From positions 167,014 through 231,013 of the forward strand of contig NZ_JAJHUO010000001.1 in assembly GCF_020859565.1 (NCBI RefSeq): a stretch of DNA of 64,000 nucleotides, given 5' to 3'. Below are positions 31,101-39,200 of this stretch, one piece after another; position 1 is the first letter of the stretch, and every line of letters begins with the position of its first letter. The translations under genes were made by a program, and so were the position numbers. The stretch comes from Saccharothrix luteola. Lineage in GTDB: Bacteria; Actinomycetota; Actinomycetes; Mycobacteriales; Pseudonocardiaceae. Under the pieces are notes generated by a model, which was given only the letters and a program-made list of their open reading frames with translations, did not search any database and was not told the DNA's origin.

Positions 31101-32293
31101 GCGGCGTCGGGCCACGGCGCGGGCTCGGCGTTGACCCGGAACGGCATCGCGCCGAGTTCGGGGTTCGGCCGGGTGAAGTGCGCGGTGGGCGGCACGACCC
31201 GGCGTTCCACGGCCAGCGCGACCTTGATCAGCCCGGTGATGCCCGCCGCCGCGTCGAGGTGGCCCACGTTGCCCTTGACCGAGCCGAGCAGGCCCGGTTC
31301 CGCCCGGGAGCCGAACACCTCGGCCAGCGCGCGGGCCTCGATCGGGTCGCCCAGCGGGGTCGCGGTGCCGTGCGCCTCGACGTACTGGACGGTGTCGGGG
31401 TCGACGCCCGCCACGGCCAGCGCCTCGCTGATCGCGGCGGCCTGCCCGGCCGTGGACGGCGCGGTGAAGCCGATCTTGTCCGAACCGTCGTTGTTCACCG
31501 CGGAGCCGAGCACCACCGCGTGGACGTGGTCGCCGTCGCGCACCGCGTCGGCCAGCCGCTTGAGCACCACCACGCCGACGCCGTCACCGGACGCGGTGCC
31601 GGTGGCGTCCGCGTCGAACGGGCGGCAGCGGCCGTCCGCGGAGTGGATGCCGCCCTCCTCGTGCAGGTGGCCACGCGGCCCGAGCAGCCGGATCGCCGCG
31701 CCGCCCGCCAGCGCGAGGTCGCATTCCAGCGTCAGCAGGCTCTGGCACGCCAGGTGCAGCGCGACCAGCGACGATGAGCACGCGGTCTGCACGGTCATGC
31801 TCGGTCCGGACAGGTCGAGCTTGTAGGACACCCTGGTCGCGGCCATGCTCGGGTCGTTGCCGATCCGGACCTGCATCGGGTGCGCGAAGCCCTCGTCCGC
31901 CAAGCGTTCCGCGAGGTACGTGGCGGCCGAGATGCCCGCGAAGACGCCGGTGCGGTCGGCAGGCGACGGGTGTCCGGCCCGTTCCAGCGCCTCCCAGGCG
32001 CACTCCAGCAGCAGCCGCTGCTGCGGGTCGGTGAGATCTGCCTCGGTCCGGGTGAGACCGAAGAACTCCGCGTCGAACAGGCCGAAGTCGGCCAGCGTGT
32101 GCGCGCTGTGCACGTAGGCCGGGTCGTCGACCAGGTCCCGGGGCACGCCGGCGGCGAGCAGTTCCTCGGCGGTGTAGTGGCTGACCCCGTCCGTGCCCGC
32201 CATCAGCATCGACCAGAACCGGTCGAGGTCGGGCGCGCCGGGGAAGCGCCCGCTCATCCCGATGACCGCGACGCCTTCGAGTTCGTCGTTCAT
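28118..32293 (-). CDS. type I PKS, KS-AT-KR(inactive)-ACP
   Basis: 1391 residues from the ATG at 32293, overlapping the A-PCP stop by 4 nt. KS 7-425 with Cys172 (TACSSS), His308 (EAHGTATP) and His345 (GNVGHLD). AT about 505-830 with GHSLG (Ser598) and HAFH (694-697), predicting malonyl-CoA. KR about 880-1250 looks dead: the nucleotide loop reads VTGADGELG, Ser1156 is present, but the catalytic Tyr position is Asn1169 (GQAENCASA) and the following Asn is Ala1173. Carrier 1275-1355 with Ser1318 (YELGGNSL). The C-terminus (DALLREIENLSPDEVEA) is a docking tail common in mixed NRPS/PKS lines. It should extend an aminoacyl starter by one malonyl unit and leave a beta-keto group. Confidence 0.9.
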   Translation of the reverse strand: MNDELEGVAVIGMSGRFPGAPDLDRFWSMLMAGTDGVSHYTAEELLAAGVPRDLVDDPAYVHSAHTLADFGLFDAEFFGLTRTEADLTDPQQRLLLECAWEALERAGHPSPADRTGVFAGISAATYLAERLADEGFAHPMQVRIGNDPSMAATRVSYKLDLSGPSMTVQTACSSSLVALHLACQSLLTLECDLALAGGAAIRLLGPRGHLHEEGGIHSADGRCRPFDADATGTASGDGVGVVVLKRLADAVRDGDHVHAVVLGSAVNNDGSDKIGFTAPSTAGQAAAISEALAVAGVDPDTVQYVEAHGTATPLGDPIEARALAEVFGSRAEPGLLGSVKGNVGHLDAAAGITGLIKVALAVERRVVPPTAHFTRPNPELGAMPFRVNAEPAPWPDAAHPPRAGISSFGIGGTNAHVVVQAAPPPRADPPRRRWQVLPVSARTTTALDAASRRLADHLAGDVDLADAAYTLQVGRVPFAHRRAVVVDDRAAAVRALTRPLRTEAGEPAVVFLLPGQGSQHTGMGEELYRDEPVFRDAMDECAELLRPHLGWDVREVAFRGDDLRSTLHTQPTVFSVDYAMARLLESWGVRPDALIGHSLGELVAACLAGVFDLPDALRVVATRAVLMQDLPPGRMLAVPLDEASADAELAGLVSVATVNAPGSCVVAGTEDAIAEARELLTGRGLVVKDVPTSHAFHTAMVDPVLPELGKALRSAALAAPRLPFASNVTGTWITDEQAVDPEYWVSHTRQPVRFADGLNAVLARGDAMLVEVGPGVVLSGLARANPARPATAVTLRRGEPEARTALEAVASVWEHGGRVDWAALHAGERRLRVPLPTYPFERREHLVTPVGKANRRAPAQWASAPVWLPSPPKRAPLEPAVWLVLADDLGVADALAAELPGEVTVVPPGGEVPDVRPDRVVHARSVRAPHDADAATRYRTSQDDGFHSLLDVVRGLGSDPVRIDVLTNDLQDIGPVILPERATVLGAATVIAQEYAHVSCHCVDVTLPRDDQDRRRLVDHLLAELSADLREDQVAYRDGRRWTRSYAPVELPDAQPWQEGATYLVTGADGELGRAFVEDMTKAGAKVVTAEPEHLADVARQHDVRGVVHAADTRGAGLIALKTREQAEEVLSAHVATTLLLDELLPDVDFVLLCGSTTGVLGGFGQAENCASAAFLDAFAPARGRLVLDWAQWAWDDWLEQQMADLPDVRERFRRQRLTEGITAAEGVAIARAALAAGHHRLIVSAVDFQEVLAAKDGLTASAFVASLGGGSADADWDPAQVWPDDEVARGVATVWQETLGVARIDPDDDFYELGGNSLFAIQIVSRLRRLHGDLPMSAIFEAPTVTGLAAAIRAHQAESIGLDEFDALLREIENLSPDEVEARLRGEGDV

Positions 32294-33993
32294 GACCTGC
32301 GCTCCAGTGCCTTGGCGCACAACCGGATCGTCGGCTCGTCGAGCAGCAGCCGCAGCGACGCGTCCACCCCGAGCCGTTCCCGCATGGTCGCGGCGACCTG
32401 GGTGGCCAGCAGCGATTGGCCGCCCAGGTCGAAGAAGTCGTCGTCCAGGCCGATCTCGTCCACCCAGAGCGCCTCGGCCCAGATGGCCGCGATCGCCCGC
32501 TCCAGCGGTGTGCCGGGCGCGGCGAACGGCTCGGCCAGGTCGGGGCGCGCGTTGTCCGGGTCGGGCAGCGCCTGCCGGTCTACCTTCCCGTTGGGCGTCA
32601 ACGGGAACGCGTCCAGCCGCACGAACGCGGCGGGCACCATGTACTCGGGCAGCGTGCGCTTGAGGTGGTCGCGCAGGTCCGGCGCGGTCTCGCCGACCCA
32701 GTAGGCGATCAGCCGCCGGTCGCCGGACGGGTCGGGCGCGGCGGTGACCACCACGTCGCGCACGCCGGTGTGGCCGCGCAGCGCGGCTTCCACCTCGCCG
32801 AGTTCGATCCGGTGACCCCGGATCTTGACCTGGTGGTCGAGCCGTCCGGTGTACCGCAGGTCGTCGCCGACCGCCCGGGCGGTGTCGCCGGAGCGGTAGA
32901 CCCTCATGCCGGGCCTGTCCGGGTCGGGGAGGTAGCGTTCGGCGGTGAGCGCGGGCCGGCCGAGGTAACCACGCGTGACGCCGGTGCCTCCGACGTGGAT
33001 CTCGTGGTCCACCAGGGTGATCGACTGGCCGGGCAGCGCGCCGCCGATCATGCTGCCGGGCGCGGTGCCCAGGTCCGCGGCGGTGACCACCCGGAACGTC
33101 GAGTGCACGGTCGTCTCGGTGATGCCGTACATGTTGACCAGCAACGGGTTCCGGTCGCCGTGCCGGTCGAACCACGGGCGCAGCGACTCGAACTTCAGCT
33201 CCTCGCCCGCGAACACCACGACCCGCAGGCTCAGGCCCGTGGTGTCGAGGTCGACCAGTTGGCCGAACGCCGACGGTGTCTGGTTGAGCACGGTGACCTC
33301 GTGCTCCCGCAACAGGTCCCGGAACTCCTCGGGCGACCGCTTGACCCGGTCCGGGACGACGACCAGCGTGCCGCCGTGCAGGAGAGCGCCCCACATCTCC
33401 CAGACCGAGACGTCGAACGCGGCCGAGGCGAACATCGTCCAGACGTCCCGCGGCCCGAACTCGAACAGGTCGCGGGTGGCGGTGAGCAGGCCGATCACGT
33501 TGCGGTGCTCGACCATGACGCCCTTCGGCCGGCCGGTGGAACCGCTGGTGTACATGATGTAGGCCAGGTTGTCCGGCCCGAGGCCGTCGACGGCGGGCGG
33601 TGTGTCCGGCCCGTCGTGCACGTCGGGGTCCACCGCGTGCTCGGCGCGCAGGTCCACCGAGCCGTCGCCGACCAGCACGGTCGCGCCCGCGTCGGCGATC
33701 ATCGCGGCGAGTCGGTCGGCCGGGTGCGCGGGGTCGAGCGGCAGGTAGCAGCCGCCCGCCTTGAGGGTCGCGAGCAGGGCCGTCACCAGGTGGGTCGAGC
33801 GCCGCACGCACACCGCGACCGGCGTTTCCGGCCCCACGCCGAGCCCGCGCAGGCGGTGGGCCAGCCGGTTGGCCCGCAGGTCCAGGTCGCGGTAGGTCAG
33901 CCGGTCCGTCCCCGAGACCACGGCGATGTCGTCGCCACGCGGTCCCACCTGCCGCTCGAACCACCGGTGGATGCAGTCGCTGTCGCCGGACAA
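32290..33993 (-). CDS. NRPS loading protein A-PCP
   Basis: 567 residues from a TTG at 33993, chosen because AGAAAGGA lies six bases upstream. Upstream ATG/GTG starts would add residues with no NRPS similarity. The A domain is complete: A3 MYTSGSTGRPKG (148-158), A5 NMYGITETT, A7 YRSGD, A8 GRLDHQVKIRGHRIELGE, A10 PNGKVDR. Pocket residues read by eye are D-V-W-N-V-A-M-V-H, closest to the Thr code (DFWNIGMVH). PCP has DLGGQSLLA with Ser527. With no C domain it should be the starter module, handing an aminoacyl group to the KS of the next gene. It overlaps the PKS start by 4 nt and lies 209 bp after the MbtH-like gene. Confidence 0.85.
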   Translation of the reverse strand: MSGDSDCIHRWFERQVGPRGDDIAVVSGTDRLTYRDLDLRANRLAHRLRGLGVGPETPVAVCVRRSTHLVTALLATLKAGGCYLPLDPAHPADRLAAMIADAGATVLVGDGSVDLRAEHAVDPDVHDGPDTPPAVDGLGPDNLAYIMYTSGSTGRPKGVMVEHRNVIGLLTATRDLFEFGPRDVWTMFASAAFDVSVWEMWGALLHGGTLVVVPDRVKRSPEEFRDLLREHEVTVLNQTPSAFGQLVDLDTTGLSLRVVVFAGEELKFESLRPWFDRHGDRNPLLVNMYGITETTVHSTFRVVTAADLGTAPGSMIGGALPGQSITLVDHEIHVGGTGVTRGYLGRPALTAERYLPDPDRPGMRVYRSGDTARAVGDDLRYTGRLDHQVKIRGHRIELGEVEAALRGHTGVRDVVVTAAPDPSGDRRLIAYWVGETAPDLRDHLKRTLPEYMVPAAFVRLDAFPLTPNGKVDRQALPDPDNARPDLAEPFAAPGTPLERAIAAIWAEALWVDEIGLDDDFFDLGGQSLLATQVAATMRERLGVDASLRLLLDEPTIRLCAKALERRS

Positions 33994-34202
33994 GGTGCGT
34001 CCTTTCTGCGCCGGGCCGTCGTCGACGCACGGGAAAGGTCGGCCGGACTCCGGGCACGGGCCCGCCGCCCGCGCCCCGCCCACACCGGGAAATTCATGCG
34101 TGCGCGCGAAATCGAATCCCAGGAACGCGCACTGAACAATTCTCACAACCGGCGCGGAGCAGCCGGGACAAACACCGTGTCCGCGTTACCCCGCCATCCG
34201 TG

Positions 34203-34394
34203 CTAGCCGTTCATCCGGGCCACCACGCCCGCCGGGCGCAGGTCGGTCCACACCTGGTCGATGTGGGCCAGGCACTCGTCCTTCGGTCCGGTCCAGCCGA
34301 CATCGGCCCAACCGACCGGAACATCCTGGTCCGCGGGCCAGATCGAGTACTGCCCGGCGTCGTTGCGCACGACGCGATACCCGTGCTCCCCCAT
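34203..34394 (-). CDS. MbtH-like NRPS accessory protein
   Basis: 63 residues from the ATG at 34394. The sequence has the invariant MbtH marks: YRVVRNDAGQYSIWPAD, PVGWADVGW, ECLAHIDQVWTDLRP, including the N-x-E/D-x-Q-Y-S-I-W-P block and the three conserved Trp. MbtH proteins bind A domains and make them soluble and active. The three adenylating proteins in this operon are the likely partners, especially the A-PCP protein just downstream. It is the first gene of the biosynthetic cluster. Confidence 0.93.
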   Translation of the reverse strand: MGEHGYRVVRNDAGQYSIWPADQDVPVGWADVGWTGPKDECLAHIDQVWTDLRPAGVVARMNG

Positions 34395-34476
34395 TTCGCC
34401 CCCTTCGCGGCCGCTTACCGGATCGCCCCGGTCGAGTTCCCGCTCGACGCGGCCGGGTGATGTGCCGCGCCTCCGG

Positions 34477-34505
34477 AGAGTGCACCACCGCACAGTCGGA
34501 GTCAA
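34477..34505 (-). promoter_or_regulatory. candidate promoter of the biosynthetic operon
   Basis: Read leftward, TTGACT at 34505-34500 is followed after 17 nt by CACTCT at 34482-34477. The -35 is good and the -10 is weak but acceptable for a housekeeping actinomycete promoter. The MbtH-like ATG lies about 80 nt downstream. Not tested experimentally. Confidence 0.4.
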
Positions 34506-34887
34506 CCCGTCGGCGGAGGTCGAACGGATGAGGAAGATATTCCAGGTGAGTGCGAATGGTGCCGCAAAAGAGGGCTCACCGATCTCGACCTCCGACTGGC
34601 ACGCGACGGGCGATCCGGCCTGGCCGGCACTTGTCGCCCGGTGCCGTGGTGGGCGCCGCGGACGAGGCGGAACACCTGACCGGATTGGCGGATCCACGCC
34701 CATCGCCGAGTTCGACACGATCGGCGACCCGATCACCGACAGCTTCTCCGACCAAAGCCCGGAAGTGCGGGAGGACGACAGAACGCAATCTCGGCGGAAC
34801 CGATCGGCATCGCCCGCGAGACTTCGGAGTATCAGACGTCGACCACCAGGACCGACACACCACACTGGGCCATCACACCAGGGCTGC

Positions 34888-34924
34888 GGGTTTTCCAGAA
34901 ATGGCATTCGGCGATAGACAACGC
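34888..34924 (-). promoter_or_regulatory. dyad element, copy C (degenerate)
   Basis: Reading leftward: GCGTTGTC, 21 nt, GAAAACCC, then GCAGCCCTG. It aligns without gaps to the copies at 36073-36109 and 40110-40146. It lies just after the broken WD40 C-terminal copy and, unlike the other two, no intact gene follows it. Bases 34395-34887 hold no gene that I can support apart from the operon promoter. Confidence 0.6.
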
Positions 34925-34992
34925 CGGGTGACCACGCCACACCGAGGCGGGTGCCTGGGTCGCTTCGGGCCGAGTGGCCTTCGACTTCGGTG

Positions 34993-35162
34993 TCACTGCT
35001 CGTCCGTACAGGTCCGGGTATGGGTGGAAGGCAGGCAGTGGCGCCATTCGACGGGGTTGGGATCCCGACCCGCCGCAGCGCGGAGGTGAGTGATCGCGTG
35101 CGCCGGATCGACGTCCCGAAGGATCGAAGTCTGATCTGGACCAGCCGTAGCGAGTTGATCTC
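34993..35162 (-). pseudogene. C-terminal remnant of a second WD40-nSTAND gene
   Basis: This encodes DVDPAHAITHLRAAAGRD and continues to a CTDEQ-stop, matching the last 50 residues of the intact WD40 protein (DVDPERAITHVCAAAGRD to CADDQ-stop) and its stop position. Similarity continues downstream through the dyad element to about 34861, matching about 36050-36430. So one end of a WD40 gene plus its following intergenic region was duplicated and then decayed. Confidence 0.75.
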
Positions 35163-35181
35163 CGCTCGTGGCACAGTCAGG

Positions 35182-35530
35182 TGAGACGCGGGTACAGCCG
35201 GCGTAGGCGCTGGACGATCTCGGGATCGGCGACGGCGCAGGGAGTGGCCTCGTAGATGATGACGCCGTAGGCAGCCCCGTAGGTGGCGGTGAGGGTGTCC
35301 ACCACCAGACGGGCGCCGGGCGCGGGGTCGTGCTCGGGAGACCAGTCGGCCGGCAGCGATCAGGCAGGCCGACCAGCGGCGGGCAACCGTGATCACGCTG
35401 TCGGCGACGTCGTCGGGGGGCGAACCCGATCACGTCCAGCGGCGCGGTCCGCGCTGGACCCGCTCGTCCTCGGCCGGCATCCCGAGAGCAAGGGCGGCTC
35501 GAAACCCGACAGCTCCTCCGGCAGAGGCGG
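35182..35530 (-). pseudogene. frame-broken unidentified gene
   Basis: Reading leftward, protein-like stretches continue across frames: LALGMPAEDERVQRG, then VIGFAP, a frame break at a run of six C near 35420, DDVADSVITVARRWSACLIA, another frame break, then YGVIIYEATPCAVADPEIV ending RLYPRLT-stop at 35182. I do not recognise the family. The short pieces look like one small protein disrupted by two or more indels. Sequencing error is possible at the C run. Confidence 0.35.
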
Positions 35531-35596
35531 ACGGCCGGACACCGTCGCCGGTGGAGTCGTCGCTCGAACCGGAGCGGTGTCCGACCGTCGAAGTGG

Positions 35597-35998
35597 TCAG
35601 TAGACCCGGACGCAGGGACCTTGCCCGGTCGCGGGCTCGTGCACCATGGCCCTGCGGGTGTTGGGACCGTACTCGCCGTCGGCGGGGGTGCCCGCCTTCC
35701 TCTGGGTGCGGATGAGCGCGGACCTGGTCGCGGGACCGAAGTCACCGTCGAGGGCGATGTTCTCGCCGTAGCAGTAGCGCATGCTGAACTGGAGCTGGTA
35801 GACGCCGGAGCCGTAGTTCCCCTGGACCAGGTGGCAGTTCACGTTGTTGGAGGTCGTGTTGTACGGGACCGCGGCCGTCATGAACTCGGTCAGGCTGTCG
35901 CAGACCGGAGTCGCGGCACTCGCGGTGCCCGCTCCGTTCACGGTGAGGCAGCAGCCGACGAACAAGGCCGCGCCGATGACGTTCCTCAACGATCTCAT
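35597..35998 (-). CDS. small secreted protein with peptidoglycan-binding-like domain
   Basis: 133 residues from the ATG at 35998, which has GAGGAG four bases upstream; earlier ATGs lack this site. Signal peptide (VIGAALFVGCCL, then AGTASA). The mature part of about 100 residues has four Cys and, in its second half, a PG_binding_1-like repeat (ALDGDFGPATRSALIRTQR and ADGEYGPNTRRAM). That fold binds cell-wall peptide stems. A dyad element (36073-36109) lies about 75 bp upstream, the same arrangement as at 40214. The C-terminal nine residues are Cys-containing. Confidence 0.75.
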   Translation of the reverse strand: MRSLRNVIGAALFVGCCLTVNGAGTASAATPVCDSLTEFMTAAVPYNTTSNNVNCHLVQGNYGSGVYQLQFSMRYCYGENIALDGDFGPATRSALIRTQRKAGTPADGEYGPNTRRAMVHEPATGQGPCVRVY

Positions 35999-36072
35999 GG
36001 GACTCCTCATGGAATGCTGTCGAGCCGGTTTCACCCGAACGTGGTCGAACCGTGCGATCAGAACAGGGCGGC

Positions 36073-36109
36073 GGGTTGTTCAGTAGTGGCGTTCGGCGAT
36101 AAACAACCC
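36073..36109 (-). promoter_or_regulatory. dyad element, copy B
   Basis: Perfect inverted arms: GGGTTGTT (leftward strand, 36109-36102) and AACAACCC (36080-36073) separated by 21 nt, followed by GCCGCCCTG. It lies between the WD40 gene stop and the small secreted-protein gene and points toward the latter. An operator or promoter shared with copies A and C is the simplest reading. Confidence 0.65.
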
Positions 36110-36249
36110 ACGCGGACGCCGGGTCACGACGCCACACCGCAGCGGGTGCCGCTCTCCGCAGGTCAGCGGCCGGATCCACGTGCGGTGTCGCGATCCGTCA
36201 CGCCCGGGCGTCAGCTCGATCCCCCGTCGCGTGGCCTGGGACTTCGGTG

Positions 36250-39200
36250 TCACTGGTCGTCCGCGCAGGTTCGGGCGTAAGGGGTGGAGGGCAGGTAGCG
36301 ACGCCATTCGTCGGGGGTGAGATCCCGCCCTGCCGCGGCGCAGACGTGGGTGATCGCGCGCTCCGGATCGACGTCCCAAAGGATCAGGTTCTGATCCGCG
36401 CCGGCGGTGGCGAGGTGATGTCCGTCCGGGCTGAACGCGATGGCGTGGACGCGTTGGGTGTGGCCGGTGAGGCGGGCTGTGGTGGTCCGGCGCGAGACGT
36501 CCCACAAGGCGATGGCGGCGTCACCGCTGGTGTAGGCGAGGGTGCGACCGTCGGGGCTGAACGCCACGCCGGTGAAGTCCGCGTCGGTGTGGTCGGTGAT
36601 GGTGTCCAGCCGGGTGCGGGTGGTGACGTCCCACAGGATGACGGTCTGGTCGTGACCAGCGGTGGCGAGCGTCCGCCCGTCAGGACTGAACTCGGCGGTT
36701 CGGATCCACCCGGTGTGGCCGGTGAGGGTGGCCAGCGGGGTTCCGGTGGCGGGGTCCCAGAGCTTGACGGTCTGGTCGTGGCTCGCCGTGGCCAGCAGTC
36801 GTCCGTCGGGGCTGAACCGGACCCCGTTGACCGCTCCGGCGTGCCCGGTGAAGCTCTTGAGCACGGTGCCGGTGGCGGTGTCCCGGATGAAGACGGTCCG
36901 GTCGACGCCCGCGGTGGCGACGCGGCGGCCGTCAGGGCTGAACGCGACGCTGAGCACCTGGCCGGTGTGCCCGACCCGGCGGACGGGTGTGCCGGTGTCG
37001 AGGTCCCAGAGGGTGAGGGTGTTGCCGGGGACGCCGTCCGGGCAGCACGGGAAGGGCTGCGTGGCGGTGGCCAGCAGGCGACCGTCGGGGCTGAAGGCGG
37101 CGGCGTTGGTGAACACCTCGCCATCGGTCAGGACCGCGCGGACGCTGCGGTCGGCGGTGTTCCACAGGGTGGTCCGGTTGCCGCCGGCGGTGGCGATGGT
37201 GCGCCCGTCGGGGCTGAACGCGACGGCGCTGACCATTCCGGGGTGTTCGGCGACGGCGGGCTGGTCCGGGTCCCACAAGAGGATGGCGCCGTCTTCGCCG
37301 CCGGCGGCGAGCTCCGAGGTGCGCGGGTTGAAAGCCATGGTGTAGACGGTGGTCCGGGGCCCGGTCAGCCGACCGCGCAGGACCCGGTGGCGGGTGTCCC
37401 ACAGCAGCACGGCCGTGTCGTCCCCGGCGGTGGCCAGGGTCCGCCCGTCGGGGCTGAACGCCAGTGCCATGACCAACCCGGATCTGTGGTGGGTGAAGGT
37501 GGTCAGCCGGGTACCGGTGGGCACGTCCCACACCGTCGCGGTGGTGTCGCCGGAGCCCGTGGCCAGGGTCGCGCCGTCCGGGCTGAAGGCGACGGCGTAC
37601 GCGCCGTCGGTGTGGCCGGTCAGCGTGGCCAGTGCGACCGAGCGGGTGACGTCCCAGAGGATCACCGTCGAGTCCGCGGAGGCGGTGGCGATGGTGCGCC
37701 CGTCAGGGCTGAACGCCAGTGCGTGCACGGGTTCGGCATGACCGGACAGGGTGGCCGATCGGGTGTGCCGTGCCATGTCCCAGAGGATCACGTCGTTGTC
37801 GGCGGTGGTGGCGAGCGTGGTGCCGTCGGGGCTGAACGCGATGTCCCGCACGCGTTCGGTGACACCGGCCAGGGTGGCGACCCGGACGCGGCGGTCGAGG
37901 TCCCAGATCGCGAGTTGGGTGTCCTCACCGCCGGTGACGGCCGTGCGCCCGTCCGGACTCACGGCGGCGGCGGTCAACCAGGTGTGGTGGCCGGTGAGCG
38001 CGGCGGTCCTGACCCGTCGGTCGGAGGCCCACAGCGACAGGGTCTGGTCGCGGCCGACGCTGAGCAGGGTGTTGCCATCCCGGTGGTAGGCGATCTGGGA
38101 GACCGCGCCGCTGTGGCCGAGGAGTTTGCCGAGGTGGCCCCGGTGGGGCGACATGCTCAGCAGCGCACCGCGCGCCTCGGTCGTGGGTGCGGAGCGGTAG
38201 GCCTGCGCGGCGAGCAGCATCGCCGTGCCCGGTTCGGTGCCGGCCAGGCCGAGCGATTCGGCGGCGAGCTGGCGGGAGGTCGCGGTCTGCCGCTGCGCGA
38301 CCGCGTCCCGGCGTTGCACGAGTGCGACCGTTCCGGCGCTGACCGCGGCCACCAGCAACACGCTCAACGCGACGACGAGGTATCGGAGCTGTCGGTGGCG
38401 ACGGGCGGTGTCGGCGCGTTCCCGGTCGGCCAGGTCGATCGACGTGGCCAGGAACTCCTGCTCCGCCGCGGTCATCGTGACGGGTCCGGCGTTGCGGGCA
38501 GCCCACTCGCGGGCGACGGCGAGCCGCGCGCCCCGGTACAACGCCCCGGGGTCGCGGTCCAGCGACATCCAGGACTGGGCCGCCTCACCGAGTTGCCGGT
38601 GGATGCGCAGTCCGTCCCGGTCCGTGGACAGCCAGCGCCGCAGTCGCGGCCACGCCCGGATGACGGCTTCATGCGCTATCTCGACGGTGTCCTCACCGAG
38701 CACGACCAGCCGGGCCTCGGCGAGCCGGGCGAGCACCGGGTCGATGCCGGGCAGGTCCAGCTCGTCGCGCGGGACCCGGCGGCGGGTGTCCTCCACACCT
38801 TCACCGAAGGCGACCAACCGGACCAGCACCTGCCGGGCGGTCTCGCGCTGCTCGTCGTCGAAGCCGTCGTAGAGGGTTTCCGCGGTTCGGGCGACCGCGC
38901 CGGCAACGCCTCCGGTGGCCTCGTAGCCGGCCACGCCCAACACGTCACCGCGGCGTTGCCGCCAGGTCTCCAACAGCGCGTGGGACAGCAGCGGCAGCGC
39001 ACCGGGTTGCCCGGACGCCTCGGCGAGGATCTTCGTCACCAGGGCGCGTTCGACGGTCAACCCGACCAGCGCGGCGGGTTTGGTGACCACGTCGCGGAGC
39101 TCGTCCTCGGTCAGGGTCGGGACGGGAACGCTCGCCCCGGCCAGCAGCCCGGCCAGCACCGGCAGATCCGCACAGCGGGCGTAGAAGTCCGCCCTGATCC

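Noticed and set aside
28118..34057. 1979-codon frame as a single PKS-like protein
   Set aside because: The part above 32293 is an out-of-frame shadow of the A-PCP gene; PKS motifs begin at the ATG at 32293, which overlaps the A-PCP stop by 4 nt.
34203..35396. 397-codon frame containing the MbtH-like protein
   Set aside because: Only the last 63 codons match the MbtH family, and they have their own ATG; the upstream part is low-complexity intergenic translation.
36250..38130. Regularly spaced repeats, considered as a CRISPR array or tandem DNA repeats
   Set aside because: The period (about 126 bp) equals one WD40 repeat (42 codons) and the units are diverged, so this is protein repetition.
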